Both the position numbers and the translations under genes were made by a program. The notes beneath the pieces are model-generated. The model did no database searches. It saw only the letters and a program-made list of their open reading frames with translations, and was not told the origin of the DNA. This document shows, in pieces, positions 18,863-27,443 of a stretch of 64,000 nucleotides of DNA. The stretch comes from RPQJ01 sp963793005 (GTDB lineage: Bacteria > Pseudomonadota > Gammaproteobacteria > Steroidobacterales > Steroidobacteraceae): assembly GCA_963793005.1 (NCBI GenBank), contig CAWBYP010000002.1:62001-126000 (forward strand), in the 5' to 3' direction. The stretch's first letter is position 1. Each line of letters opens with the position of its first letter.

Positions 18863-18876
18863 TCGGTGGGCCTAAT
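18843..18876 (+). promoter_or_regulatory. Pho box and promoter of phoBR
   Basis: Half sites CCGTAAC (18843) and GTGTCAT (18854) at an 11-base period, then CCTAAT (18871-18876) ten bases after the second as a -10. The box lies within the end of tsaB. It implies PhoB autoregulation. Confidence 0.72.
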
Positions 18877-18908
18877 CCGGGCGGGATCCCAACGGCGATC
18901 GAGGCAAG

Positions 18909-19604
18909 ATGACGGGCAGGCAGATCCTGGTGGTCGAGGACGAGAAGCCCATCCGCGACATGATCGCCTTTGGCCTGCGGCGCGCCGGTTTCGAGGTGCT
19001 CGAGGCGGAGGACGCATCAACGGCCCGCAGCAAGATCGCTGATCGCCGACCCGACCTGTTGCTGGTCGACTGGATGCTGCCCGACCAGAGCGGCCTCGAC
19101 CTGACTCGCGCCATCCGCAGGGACAAGGAGACCGAGGACCTTCCAGTGATCATGCTGACCGCGCGCGCGGCCGAGCAGGACAAGGTCTCGGGGCTCGAGG
19201 TGGGCGCCGACGATTACCTGACCAAGCCGTTCAGCACCCGTGAACTCGTGGCGCGCATAAACGCCGTGCTGCGCCGCACGCTGCCGGTCGACGAGGCGGG
19301 CACGATCGAGTCGGGCGGCCTTGCGATGGACACGCTCGGTCATCGCGTGACCGCAGCCGGCGAGCCGGTGTCGCTCGGTCCCACGGAGTACAGGCTGCTC
19401 AAGTTCTTCATGGAGCATCCCGAGCGCGTATACACGCGCGGCCAGCTGCTGGATCGGATCTGGGGCGGAGCGGTGTATATCGAGGAGCGCACCGTCGACG
19501 TGCACGTGCGCCGGCTGCGCAAGGCGCTCGAGCCCTCGGGCCTCGATGCGCTGGTCCAGACCGTGCGCGGTTCAGGCTATCGATTCTCGGCGCGACCGGA
19601 GTAG
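18909..19604 (+). CDS. phoB: Phosphate regulon response regulator PhoB
   Basis: 231 residues with an N-terminal receiver domain: acidic pocket E10-D11, phospho-acceptor Asp54 in LLLVDWMLPD, Thr84 and Lys106 in LTKPF. The C-terminal OmpR/PhoB winged helix (about 128-228) includes LGPTEYRLLKFFMEHPERVYTRGQLL and RTVDVHVRRLRKAL. Phosphorylated PhoB binds the 11-bp direct repeats seen across this island and activates transcription. It is followed after 15 bases by phoR. A Pho box upstream indicates positive autoregulation. Confidence 0.96.
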   Translation: MTGRQILVVEDEKPIRDMIAFGLRRAGFEVLEAEDASTARSKIADRRPDLLLVDWMLPDQSGLDLTRAIRRDKETEDLPVIMLTARAAEQDKVSGLEVGADDYLTKPFSTRELVARINAVLRRTLPVDEAGTIESGGLAMDTLGHRVTAAGEPVSLGPTEYRLLKFFMEHPERVYTRGQLLDRIWGGAVYIEERTVDVHVRRLRKALEPSGLDALVQTVRGSGYRFSARPE

Positions 19605-19619
19605 CGCCTGGCGGGCCGC

Positions 19620-20921
19620 ATGATGTCACGACCCGCCATTCGACACGTCGTCGGGATAATCGCCGCACTGCTGGTCGCAACCGGCATCGGCCTGCTGGCT
19701 GGCCACGTGGCAGTCTTCCTGACGCTCGCGCTTGCGGCGCTGCTTGCGTTCGAGGTCCGCAACCTGCTCAGGTTCGAGCGCTGGCTGCGCCACAAGGACG
19801 CCGAGTCGCCGCCCGACATCACCGGCCTGTGGGGCGAAGTGGTCGCGACCACCAGTCGCCTGCATCGGCGCAAGCTGTTCCACGAGCAGCGCGTCACGGC
19901 CCTGCTGCGTGAATTCCGTCGCATGGCGTCCGCAATTCCTGAGGGTGTAGTGCTGTTAACCCGCGCGCGCGAGATCAGCTGGGTGAACGCCGCGGCCGGT
20001 CGCTGGCTGGGGTTGAACCACAAGGGCGATCGCGGCATGCGCGTCGACAACATCGTGCGGCACCCGGTGGTCATCGCGTACCTCGAGGACCCGGATGGCC
20101 ATCCGCCGCCGCGGGTGCAGATGCCGGGGCAGGACGAACGCTGGCTCGAGTTCCACCTGGTGCGAAACCCGTTGGGAGAGCAGCAACTGCTGCTGGTACG
20201 CGACGTGACCAGCGAGGCGCGCGTCGATGCAATGCGCAAGGACTTCGTCGCCAATGCTTCCCACGAACTGCGCTCGCCGCTCACCGTGATCGGTGGCTAT
20301 CTCGACGCGATGGGAGACGACACGACACTCGACCCGGTCTGGCGCGAACCGGTCGATGAAATGCGCCGCCAGTCGGACCGGATGCGCGGCATCGTCGAGG
20401 ACCTGCTGGAACTGTCGCGGCTGGAGGCCAGGGGCGGTCCTGCCGAGAAGAGCCCGGTGGACGTGGCCGGCCTGCTGGCCGCGCTGCGCAAGGAGGTGCT
20501 GGCCCAGCCGGAGCCGGCGCCGCCGGTAGAACTCGACGCCCAGGCAGACGCATTCCTGCTCGGCTCTGAAACCGAACTGCACTCGATCGCCTCGAACCTG
20601 GTCTGGAACGCAGTCAAGTACACGCCGCAGTCGGGCAGTATCGTCGTGCGGTGGTGGGCGGATGCACGCGGCGGCCACCTGAGCGTGAAGGACACCGGGA
20701 TCGGCATTCCCGCCGAGCACCTGCCGCGCCTGACCGAGCGGTTCTACCGCGTGGACGCTGGCCGGTCGCGCAAGCTCGGCGGTTCGGGGCTCGGCCTGTC
20801 GATCGTCAAGCATGCGCTGCAACGGCATGACGGCTGGCTCGAAGTCGAGAGCATCGACGGCAAGGGCAGCAACTTCACCTGCCATTTCCCTGCGGCACGG
20901 ATCAGCCGGGCCACGCACTGA
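19620..20921 (+). CDS. phoR: Phosphate regulon sensor histidine kinase PhoR
   Basis: 433 residues. Two adjacent hydrophobic segments (about 9-25 and 29-45) anchor it in the inner membrane with almost no periplasmic loop, as in E. coli PhoR. A PAS domain (about 95-195) follows, then a HisKA domain with phospho-acceptor His215 (NASHELRSPLTVIGGYLD). The HATPase domain has an N box (NLVWNAVKYTP), G1 (VKDTGIGIPAEHL) and G2 (GGSGLGLSIVKHAL). It lacks a large periplasmic sensor, so input must come through PhoU and the Pst transporter, both encoded nearby. The start may be 19620 or the adjacent ATG 19623. Confidence 0.95.
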   Translation: MMSRPAIRHVVGIIAALLVATGIGLLAGHVAVFLTLALAALLAFEVRNLLRFERWLRHKDAESPPDITGLWGEVVATTSRLHRRKLFHEQRVTALLREFRRMASAIPEGVVLLTRAREISWVNAAAGRWLGLNHKGDRGMRVDNIVRHPVVIAYLEDPDGHPPPRVQMPGQDERWLEFHLVRNPLGEQQLLLVRDVTSEARVDAMRKDFVANASHELRSPLTVIGGYLDAMGDDTTLDPVWREPVDEMRRQSDRMRGIVEDLLELSRLEARGGPAEKSPVDVAGLLAALRKEVLAQPEPAPPVELDAQADAFLLGSETELHSIASNLVWNAVKYTPQSGSIVVRWWADARGGHLSVKDTGIGIPAEHLPRLTERFYRVDAGRSRKLGGSGLGLSIVKHALQRHDGWLEVESIDGKGSNFTCHFPAARISRATH

Positions 20922-20993
20922 GCGACCGCCGGGGTTCCAGTTCCCCGGGCATTAGGCGGATCACGGCGGTTCGTCGCATTCCCGCCACAAGCA

Positions 20994-21027
20994 CTGACAC
21001 GTCCCTGTAACAGAGCGCGCTTATAAA
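20994..21027 (+). promoter_or_regulatory. Pho box and promoter of the porin gene
   Basis: Half sites CTGACAC (20994) and CTGTAAC (21005) at an 11-base period, then TATAAA (21022-21027) ten bases later. This is the cleanest PhoB-activated promoter geometry in the window. Confidence 0.84.
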
Positions 21028-21114
21028 GGCGCCCATCGAATCCGCTCGTGTGTGTCAGTTGCGTTGCGGGTCGTAGTTATGTCGTTCAGTTACCACTACC
21101 GTGAGGGGATCACC

Positions 21115-22575
21115 GTGAGAAATACCCTGCTCGCCGCGGCCGTTGCCGCGACACTCGCCATGGCTTCGGTCGATGCTTCGGCCGCCACCGGCGGCACAGT
21201 CAGCAAGTCGGAAATACAGGCCATGCAGGCGCAGATGCAGGCGCTCGCCGACCGCCTGAACAAGCTGGAGGCGGCGAACAGCGCACTTCAGGCCGAGAAC
21301 AACCAGCTCAAGGCAGTCAGCGAGCAGCGCGACTCCGAGATCGACTACCTGAAGTCGCAGACCAAGGTTCTTCGCCAGGAGTCGGCCGAGGCGTCCGGCG
21401 AACTCAGCAAGGTCAAGGGTGCCGACTGGGCCAGCCGCATCAAGTTCAAGGGTGACTTCCGCGTGCGCGAGGAATACATCGAGAAGGAGCGCGTAACGGG
21501 CAGCGCACCCACGACCACCACGCCGTCCACGCTGTCTGTCGACGATGCAGCCAACCAGCTGCGTACCCGGTTCCGCTTCCGGCTGGGCGCGGAGGCCAAG
21601 GTGACCGACAACTCGAAGGTCGTGTTCCAGATCGCCTCCGGCGACGGCGATCCGCGCTCGACCAACCAGACCTTCACGCAGGAGTCGTCCGAGAAGGGCG
21701 TCTTCATCAGCCAGGCATACGCGGACTGGAAATTCATGGACGGTGCGAACCTGCTGCTGGGCAAGCAGCCCCTGCCTTTCTGGCGTCCGGGCCAGAGCAT
21801 GTTCTGGGACGGCGACGTGAATCCTGAAGCCGTCGCCGTCACGTTCAACCGCGGCATGTTCTTCGGCAGTGGCTATGCCTGGCTGGTGCAGGAGAACTCC
21901 AACAGCAACCCGAGCAACGTCAACGTGGACCCGACCATCTTCGGTACACAGCTTGGCCTGGTGTTCCCGCTGTTCGGCGGCGAGACCAAGGTTGCCGCGC
22001 AGTACTACAACCTGACCAATGGCAAGGGCAACGCGCCGTTCTACAACGGCAATGCATTCGGCAACACCACCTACAAGCGCAACCTGAACGGTTCCAGCAC
22101 GGCGTCGAACGTGCTGATGTACGACTACGAGATCCTCGAGCTGTCGGGACAGATGGGCATGACGGTGGCCAACCTGCCGTTGAGCTTCTGGGTCGACTGG
22201 TCGCAGAACATGGCGTCCGGCGTCGAGTACGACACCGCCTGGGCTGTCGGCGCCACGCTGGGCAAGGCCTCTGGCGCCAAGACCTGGGAAGCCGGATTGT
22301 TCTACGAATCGATGGACAAGGATGCGATGTTCGCACAGTTCATCGACTCCGACTTTGGTGGCGGTGTGACCGACGTGGACGGCTGGGTGCTGAAGGCTGG
22401 CTATGCGCCGGTCAAGAACGTAACCGTCAACGCGACCTACTTCCTGAACACCACCAACAAGGATGTGTATGCAGTAAGCGGCGACGTCCCGAGCGGGCCT
22501 TATGCCGGACCGTATGCGGTCGGCAAGGGGATGGATTACAGTCGCTTTCAGCTGGACGTGAACTACAAGTTCTGA
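21115..22575 (+). CDS. Putative Pho-regulated outer-membrane porin (Porin_5-like)
   Basis: 486 residues from GTG 21115, preceded by GAGGGG. Residues 1-24 form a signal peptide (NTLLAAAVAATLAMASVDASA). Residues about 30-95 are a heptad-patterned coiled coil (IQAMQAQMQALADRLNKLEA and onward), probably a periplasmic stalk. The rest is a beta barrel of amphipathic strands (WASRIKFKGDFRVREEYI, LRTRFRFRLGAEAKVTDNSKVVFQIAS) ending in FQLDVNYKF, with the terminal Phe used for BamA recognition. A strong Pho box implies phosphate or phosphate-ester uptake like OprP/OprO, though the family differs. An ATG at 21079 would put 12 residues before the signal peptide. Confidence 0.87.
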   Translation: MRNTLLAAAVAATLAMASVDASAATGGTVSKSEIQAMQAQMQALADRLNKLEAANSALQAENNQLKAVSEQRDSEIDYLKSQTKVLRQESAEASGELSKVKGADWASRIKFKGDFRVREEYIEKERVTGSAPTTTTPSTLSVDDAANQLRTRFRFRLGAEAKVTDNSKVVFQIASGDGDPRSTNQTFTQESSEKGVFISQAYADWKFMDGANLLLGKQPLPFWRPGQSMFWDGDVNPEAVAVTFNRGMFFGSGYAWLVQENSNSNPSNVNVDPTIFGTQLGLVFPLFGGETKVAAQYYNLTNGKGNAPFYNGNAFGNTTYKRNLNGSSTASNVLMYDYEILELSGQMGMTVANLPLSFWVDWSQNMASGVEYDTAWAVGATLGKASGAKTWEAGLFYESMDKDAMFAQFIDSDFGGGVTDVDGWVLKAGYAPVKNVTVNATYFLNTTNKDVYAVSGDVPSGPYAGPYAVGKGMDYSRFQLDVNYKF

Positions 22576-22593
22576 GCAGGCTGCCATGCAACC

Positions 22594-22627
22594 GCGGCCC
22601 CGGTGTGCGATTGCGCACCGGGGCCGC
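22594..22627 (+). terminator. Terminator-like hairpin after the porin gene
   Basis: A 12-bp perfect stem, GCGGCCCCGGTG (22594-22605) with CACCGGGGCCGC (22616-22627), around a 10-base loop, about 20 bases after the stop. The following sequence is only weakly T-rich (TGTTGCTG). Confidence 0.7.
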
Positions 22628-22714
22628 TGTTGCTGTAAGGCGCCGGCAGCGCGGGCAGGCCGCTTGCCCGTCAGATCGGGCTGATGTATACGGTCGCATT
22701 CCCCGGAGGCCTGC

Positions 22715-23458
22715 ATGGAAACGTCCGATCTCTCTCATCACATCATGAGCCGCTTCAATGCGGACCTCGAGGGCGTGCGCTCCTCGGTCCTGCAGATGGG
22801 CGGCCTGGTCGAGCAGCAACTGCTCGACGGCGTCAAGGCGCTCTACACGGGCGACAGCAGGCTTGGCGAGGAAGTGGTTCGCCTCGACCACAGGGTCAAC
22901 GCCATGGAGGTGGCGATCGACGAGGACTGCAGCCGGATCCTTGCGACACGCAGCCCGACCGCATCGGACCTGCGACTGATCGTCGCGGTCATCAAGACCA
23001 TCACGGATCTCGAGCGCGTCGGTGACGAGGCTGAGAAGCTCGGCCGAATCGCTTCCCGCATGGCAGCGCTGGAGCGGCCGACCGACCGTTATCGCGAGAT
23101 CAAGCACATCGGCGACCTGGTGGCCGACATGCTGCACAGCGCGCTCGATGCGGTCGCGCGCATGGACACCGAGGCCGCGCTCGCCGTGGCCCGCAGGGAC
23201 CGCAACGTGGACGAGGAATACGAGGCCGTCCAGCGCCAGTGCATCACGTTCATGATGGAAGATCCCCGCTCGATCCGCCGCGCGCTGGACGTGCTGTTCG
23301 TGGCGCGGGCGCTGGAGCGCATCGGCGACCATGCCAAGAACATCTGCGAGTACGTGATCTACATGGTGCTCGCCAAGGACATACGGCACCTGTCGATCGA
23401 AGACGTCGAGACCGAGCTGGGAACTGCGCGCGACGCCCGTGCCGGCGGTGCCGATTGA
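22715..23458 (+). CDS. phoU: Phosphate signalling protein PhoU (first copy)
   Basis: 247 residues, two three-helix PhoU repeats (about 18-110 and 120-215). The metal-binding repeat motifs are present in both halves: DLERVGDEAEKL and ALERIGDHAKNICEYV. PhoU connects the Pst transporter to PhoR and holds the kinase off when phosphate is plentiful. This copy is separated from the pst operon and stands after the Pho-regulated porin; a second phoU follows pstB. Its stop overlaps the dsbB start (TGATG), so the two are co-translated. No Pho box was found in the 90 bases upstream. Confidence 0.95.
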   Translation: METSDLSHHIMSRFNADLEGVRSSVLQMGGLVEQQLLDGVKALYTGDSRLGEEVVRLDHRVNAMEVAIDEDCSRILATRSPTASDLRLIVAVIKTITDLERVGDEAEKLGRIASRMAALERPTDRYREIKHIGDLVADMLHSALDAVARMDTEAALAVARRDRNVDEEYEAVQRQCITFMMEDPRSIRRALDVLFVARALERIGDHAKNICEYVIYMVLAKDIRHLSIEDVETELGTARDARAGGAD

Positions 23459-23985
23459 TGCCCGGTGCGACTGCAATGCTGCCGGCCTGGTTGACGCGCC
23501 GCACCGGTAACCTGCTCGGGTTCCTGGCCTGCGTCGGGCTCATGTCCTATGCGCTTTTCGTGCAGTACGTGCTGCGCCTCGACCCCTGCCCGCTGTGCGT
23601 CCTGCAGCGCATTTCGGTGATCACGGCCGGGCTGCTGTTCCTCGCGGCAGTCATCCACGACCCGGGCGATCGCTGGGCGCGGGTCTACGGGGTGCTGATA
23701 GACGTGGCGGCGCTCGGCGGCATCCTGGTCGCGGCACGCCACATATGGATCATCGCCCAGCCACCCGGTTCGGTCGCGGAGTGTGGCGCGAGCCTCGACT
23801 ACATGATGGACGTGCTGCCGATGCACGAGGTGCTCGGCAAGGTGCTGTCGGGCTCCGGGGAGTGCGCGAAGATCGACTGGATGTTCCTCGGCCTGAACAT
23901 GCCGACCTGGGTGCTGATGTGCCTGGTGGGCGTGGGACTGTGGGGCGTGCTGGTCAACTGGTTCGTGCCCGCGGCGCAGAAGTGA
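23458..23985 (+). CDS. dsbB: Disulfide bond formation protein DsbB
   Basis: A quinone-reducing inner-membrane protein that reoxidises DsbA. 175 residues with four hydrophobic segments. The first redox pair is CPLC (C44, C47) in LDPCPLCVLQR. The second pair in the periplasmic loop is C109 and C136 (GSGECAKIDW), as in E. coli DsbB. Start ATG 23458 overlaps the phoU stop. The neighbourhood suggests no phosphate role beyond supplying disulfides to exported proteins. No dsbA is in the window. Confidence 0.94.
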   Translation: MPGATAMLPAWLTRRTGNLLGFLACVGLMSYALFVQYVLRLDPCPLCVLQRISVITAGLLFLAAVIHDPGDRWARVYGVLIDVAALGGILVAARHIWIIAQPPGSVAECGASLDYMMDVLPMHEVLGKVLSGSGECAKIDWMFLGLNMPTWVLMCLVGVGLWGVLVNWFVPAAQK

Positions 23986-24019
23986 TCGCCGCTCGTGGCT
24001 CGCTGATGGCAGGTGACTG

Positions 24020-25156
24020 TCAGCCGGCCTTCCCGAGTACCCGCTCCATCACCCGTTCGTAGATCAGCGACAGCGCGTCGAGGTCCGCGACGCGCACGCA
24101 TTCATTGACCTTGTGGATCGTGGCGTTGGCGACGCCGATCTCCACCACCTGGGTGCCCGTCGGCGCAATGAAACGCCCATCGGAGGTGCCGCCGGTGGTG
24201 GAGAACACGGGATCGATTCCCGTGACGTCGCGGACCGCCGCAGAGACGGCTTCGGTCAGCAGTCCCGGTTGCGTGAAGAACGGCAGGCCCGAGACGAACC
24301 ACTCGAGGGTGTAGTTCACGCGGTGGCGATCGAGGATTTCGTGCACGGCAAGCTGCAGCGATTCGACGGTCTGCTCGGTCGAGAACCGCAGGTTGAAGCG
24401 GACCTTCATCTCGCCGGGAATGACGTTCGGCGCGCCGGTGCCGGCCGAGAGATTCGAGACCTGGAACGATGTCGGCTGGAAATACTCGTTGCCCTCGTCC
24501 CAGCGCCTGGCCACCAGTTCCGCAAGGGCGGGCGCAAAGCCGTGCACCGGGTTGTCGGCAAGGTGGGGATAGGCGATGTGGCCCTGCACGCCGTGCACGG
24601 TCAGTCGACCCGACAGCGACCCACGGCGGCCGATCTTGATCGTGTCGCCAAGCTGCTCGTGGCTGGTGGGCTCGCCAACGACGCAATAGTCGATTTTCTC
24701 GCCCCTGGCCTCGAGCAGGTCCATGACGCGGCGAGTGCCGTCGATTGCCGCGCCTTCCTCGTCACTGGTCAGCAGGAAGGCCAGGCTGCCGGCATGCCGC
24801 GGTTGGCCGGCCACGAACCGCTCGGTCGCAGTGACCATCGCCGCGAGACTGCTTTTCATGTCGGCGGCGCCGCGTCCGTAGAGGACGCCGTCCCGCACCA
24901 CGGGCTCGAAGGGGTCGGTGTGCCACTCCTCGCGTGGTCCGGTGGGCACGACATCGGTGTGGCCGGCGAAACAGAGTACCGGGTTGCCGGTGCCAAGCCT
25001 CGCCCAGAGGTTTTCCACCGGCCCGAACTTCAGCCGCTCGATGTGGAACCCGAGCGGCACCAGGCGAGCTGCGATGACATCGAGGCAGCCGTGGTCTTCC
25101 GGGCTGACGGACGGGCGGCGCAGGAGGTCCGCGGTTATTTCGAGCGTGGGTGACAT
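24020..25156 (-). CDS. dapE: Succinyl-diaminopimelate desuccinylase DapE
   Basis: A di-zinc peptidase-family enzyme of the lysine/diaminopimelate pathway that hydrolyses N-succinyl-LL-diaminopimelate. 378 residues from ATG 25156. Metal-site motifs are CFAGHTDVVPTG, YGRGAADMKSSLA and SDEEGAAIDGT. Further along, GRRGSLSGRLTVHGVQGHIAYPHLADNP is the dimerisation-domain segment and STTGGTSDGRFIAPTGTQVVEIG is the C-terminal signature with the final metal ligand context. It lies on the minus strand between dsbB and the pstS promoter. dapD, another step of the pathway, is 6 kb away. Confidence 0.95.
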   Translation of the reverse strand: MSPTLEITADLLRRPSVSPEDHGCLDVIAARLVPLGFHIERLKFGPVENLWARLGTGNPVLCFAGHTDVVPTGPREEWHTDPFEPVVRDGVLYGRGAADMKSSLAAMVTATERFVAGQPRHAGSLAFLLTSDEEGAAIDGTRRVMDLLEARGEKIDYCVVGEPTSHEQLGDTIKIGRRGSLSGRLTVHGVQGHIAYPHLADNPVHGFAPALAELVARRWDEGNEYFQPTSFQVSNLSAGTGAPNVIPGEMKVRFNLRFSTEQTVESLQLAVHEILDRHRVNYTLEWFVSGLPFFTQPGLLTEAVSAAVRDVTGIDPVFSTTGGTSDGRFIAPTGTQVVEIGVANATIHKVNECVRVADLDALSLIYERVMERVLGKAG

Positions 25157-25269
25157 GGATCTGTAACGTCGTTGGAGCAATTTGCGCGTTGTTTTCCGCG
25201 CACCATGTGCGGCACGCGGTGTATATCGGAGCGGTCGCGATGGCACAAGCAGGAATCGAGCTGGCCAGG

Positions 25270-25287
25270 CTGTAATACTCCTGTCAC
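25270..25287 (+). promoter_or_regulatory. Pho box upstream of pstS
   Basis: CTGTAAT (25270) and CTGTCAC (25281), separated by ACTC, give 13 of 14 consensus half-site positions. It lies 73 bases before the pstS ATG. The -10 is not obvious. Confidence 0.85.
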
Positions 25288-25360
25288 AAGCTCCCCGCAC
25301 ACTGTCGGCATTGGTTGGTATGGTCATTACAGCACCCCAACGTTGCAGAGGGTTAACTCC

Positions 25361-26365
25361 ATGAAGTTGTGGCAGAAATTTGCGGTCCCGGCGCTGTTTG
25401 CCGGCGTCATTGCGGTCGGTGTCCCCGAACTGGCCATGGCCCAGACCGCCTCGATCAAGATCGACGGCTCCAGCACTGTGTTCCCGATCTCCGAGGCGCT
25501 GGCCGAGGAATTCCAGATCTCGAAGCGCGGCAAGGTCCACGTGACGGTCGGCATCGCCGGATCCGGCGGCGGCTTCAAGAAGTTCTGCCGCGGCGAGACC
25601 GACGTCGCGAACGCCTCACGGCCGATCCTGGCCGAGGAAATGGAAGCCTGCCGCAAGGCCGGCATCACCTACATGGAACTGCCGATTGCGTTCGACGCGC
25701 TCACCGTCGTGATCAACCCGGCCAACACCTGGGTCAAGTCGATGACGGTTGCGGAACTGAAGAAGATCTGGGAGCCCGGTGCGCAGGGTCGGGTCAACAA
25801 CTGGAACCAGGTGCGCTCCGGGTTCCCGTCCGAGAAGCTGTCGCTGTTCGGGCCGGGCACCGACTCCGGCACCTTCGACTATTTCACCGAGGCGGTGAAC
25901 GGCAAGTCGAAGTCGAGCCGCGCCGACTACACGGCGAGCGAGGATGACAACACGCTGGTGCAGGGCGTCGAGAACAGCAAGGGCGGTCTCGGATATTTCG
26001 GCTTCGCGTACTACGCCGCGCACAAGGACAAGCTGCGCGCCGTGCTGATCGACGGCGGCAAGGGTCCGGTGGCGCCCAGCGCCGAGAACGTCGTCAACGG
26101 CACCTACCAGCCGCTTTCGCGCCCGCTGTTCATGTACGTGAAGGTCTCGGCCGCGTCGCGTCCCGAGGTGCAGGAGTTCATCAAGTTCTGCCTCACCAAG
26201 GGCTCGGAGTACGTGGCGGAAGTCGGATACGTGCCGCTGCCGGCGTCAGCGTACAAGACCGTCCTGCAGCACTTCGATGAGCGCAAGACCGGTACGGTGT
26301 TCGGCGGGGTGCCCAAGGTAGGCCTCACGATCGACCAGCTGCTGACGATGGAACGCAAACAGTAA
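25361..26365 (+). CDS. pstS: Phosphate ABC transporter substrate-binding protein PstS
   Basis: The periplasmic phosphate receptor, 334 residues. A signal peptide runs to about residue 27 (VPELAMA). Phosphate-binding loops are IDGSSTVFPISEAL, GIAGSGGGFKKFCRGETDVANASRP and FGPGTDSGTFDYFTEA. Length and sequence style match the SphX/PstS group of non-enteric proteobacteria. It has its own Pho box and is followed by a partial terminator before pstC, which would make it more abundant than the membrane components. Confidence 0.96.
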   Translation: MKLWQKFAVPALFAGVIAVGVPELAMAQTASIKIDGSSTVFPISEALAEEFQISKRGKVHVTVGIAGSGGGFKKFCRGETDVANASRPILAEEMEACRKAGITYMELPIAFDALTVVINPANTWVKSMTVAELKKIWEPGAQGRVNNWNQVRSGFPSEKLSLFGPGTDSGTFDYFTEAVNGKSKSSRADYTASEDDNTLVQGVENSKGGLGYFGFAYYAAHKDKLRAVLIDGGKGPVAPSAENVVNGTYQPLSRPLFMYVKVSAASRPEVQEFIKFCLTKGSEYVAEVGYVPLPASAYKTVLQHFDERKTGTVFGGVPKVGLTIDQLLTMERKQ

Positions 26366-26394
26366 CCGCCTGCCTGGCGGTGCGATCAGAAGCA

Positions 26395-26430
26395 GCGGGG
26401 AGGCGCCGGCAACGGCCCTCCCCGCATTTT
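26395..26430 (+). terminator. Hairpin between pstS and pstC
   Basis: GCGGGGAGG (26395-26403) pairs perfectly with CCTCCCCGC (26417-26425) and is followed by ATTTTC. It is likely a partial terminator or 3'-stabilising hairpin that sets the pstS to pstCAB ratio. Confidence 0.75.
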
Positions 26431-26486
26431 CAATAGTCGAGGTCGCGCGCATCGCCTGATGCCGTTAGACTTTCGCCCGCCGGGGC

Positions 26487-27443
26487 ATGAACAAGAGCGG
26501 GAAGGGTGGTTCGATGATGGGCCGTTCACAATCGCTGGACTCGCGGGACGCGTTCGCGTCGCTTTCCTACCGCAAGATCCGGGACCGGATCGTCGAGTTC
26601 GTGCTGATGCTCGCGGGCATGGTGGCGGTGTTCACGACCGTCGCCATCGTGTTCATCCTGCTGAAGGAATCGGCCGCGTTCTTCGAGCACGTGACGATCC
26701 GCGAGTTCCTGACCGACACCCAGTGGACCCCGCTGTTCGCCGACGCGCACTACGGCATCATGCCGCTGGTGGCGGGGACGCTGACGGTCACGGGCGTCGC
26801 GCTCGCGGTCGCGATCCCGCTCGGCACCATCATCGCCATCTACCTGTCCGAGTTCGCGCCGCACAGGCTGCGCGAGACCGTAAAGCCCATCCTCGAGCTG
26901 CTCGGTGCGGTGCCCACCGTTGTTTACGGCTATTTCGCGCTGCTGATCGTGACGCCGTTGCTGCAGAAACTGATGCCCGAGCTGTCGGGTTTCAACATGC
27001 TGAGTCCGGGACTGGTGATCGGCGTGATGATCGTGCCGTACGTGGCCTCGCTCAGCGAGGACGCGATGAGGGCTGTGCCGCGCTACATGCGCGAGGGTTC
27101 CTACGCGATGGGTGCCACGAAGTACCAGACCGCGCTGGGCGTGGTGGTGCCGGGCGCGTTCTCGGGCATCGCGGCGGCCTACATCCTTGGAATCTCGCGC
27201 GCGATCGGCGAGACCATGGTAGTGGCGATCGCCGCGGGCATGCAGCCCAACCTCTCGTTCAACCCGACCGAGCCCTCGCAGACCATTACCGCCTACATCG
27301 TGCAGGTCAGCCTCGGTGACCTGCCGCACGGCGGCATCGGCTACCAGAGCATCTTCGCCGCGGGGCTGGTGCTGATGCTGATGACGCTGGTGTTCAACGT
27401 GCTGGGCTTCTTCCTCACCCGCAGGTTCCGCGAGGCATACTGA
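26487..27443 (+). CDS. pstC: Phosphate ABC transporter permease PstC
   Basis: Inner-membrane permease of the Pst phosphate importer. 318 residues with six hydrophobic segments and the BPD_transp_1 fold. The coupling-helix region is GSYAMGATKYQTALGVVVPGAFSGIAAAYILGISRAIGETM, which includes the EAA-like loop. PTVVYGYFAL is the other conserved PstC segment. Start 26487 is the longest. ATG 26514/26517 has a better AAGGGTGG ribosome site and may be the real one. The stop overlaps pstA (TGATG). Confidence 0.95.
   Translation: MNKSGKGGSMMGRSQSLDSRDAFASLSYRKIRDRIVEFVLMLAGMVAVFTTVAIVFILLKESAAFFEHVTIREFLTDTQWTPLFADAHYGIMPLVAGTLTVTGVALAVAIPLGTIIAIYLSEFAPHRLRETVKPILELLGAVPTVVYGYFALLIVTPLLQKLMPELSGFNMLSPGLVIGVMIVPYVASLSEDAMRAVPRYMREGSYAMGATKYQTALGVVVPGAFSGIAAAYILGISRAIGETMVVAIAAGMQPNLSFNPTEPSQTITAYIVQVSLGDLPHGGIGYQSIFAAGLVLMLMTLVFNVLGFFLTRRFREAY

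Noticed and set aside
22640..22714. Possible Pho box before the first phoU
   Set aside because: No pair of half sites at 11-base spacing; only isolated short matches.
21055..22716. Long open minus-strand frame of 553 codons
   Set aside because: Antisense to the porin, whose signal peptide, coiled coil and terminal Phe are clear.
26430..26487. Possible separate promoter for pstCAB
   Set aside because: No -35/-10 pair or Pho half sites; read-through from pstS past a partial terminator is simpler.
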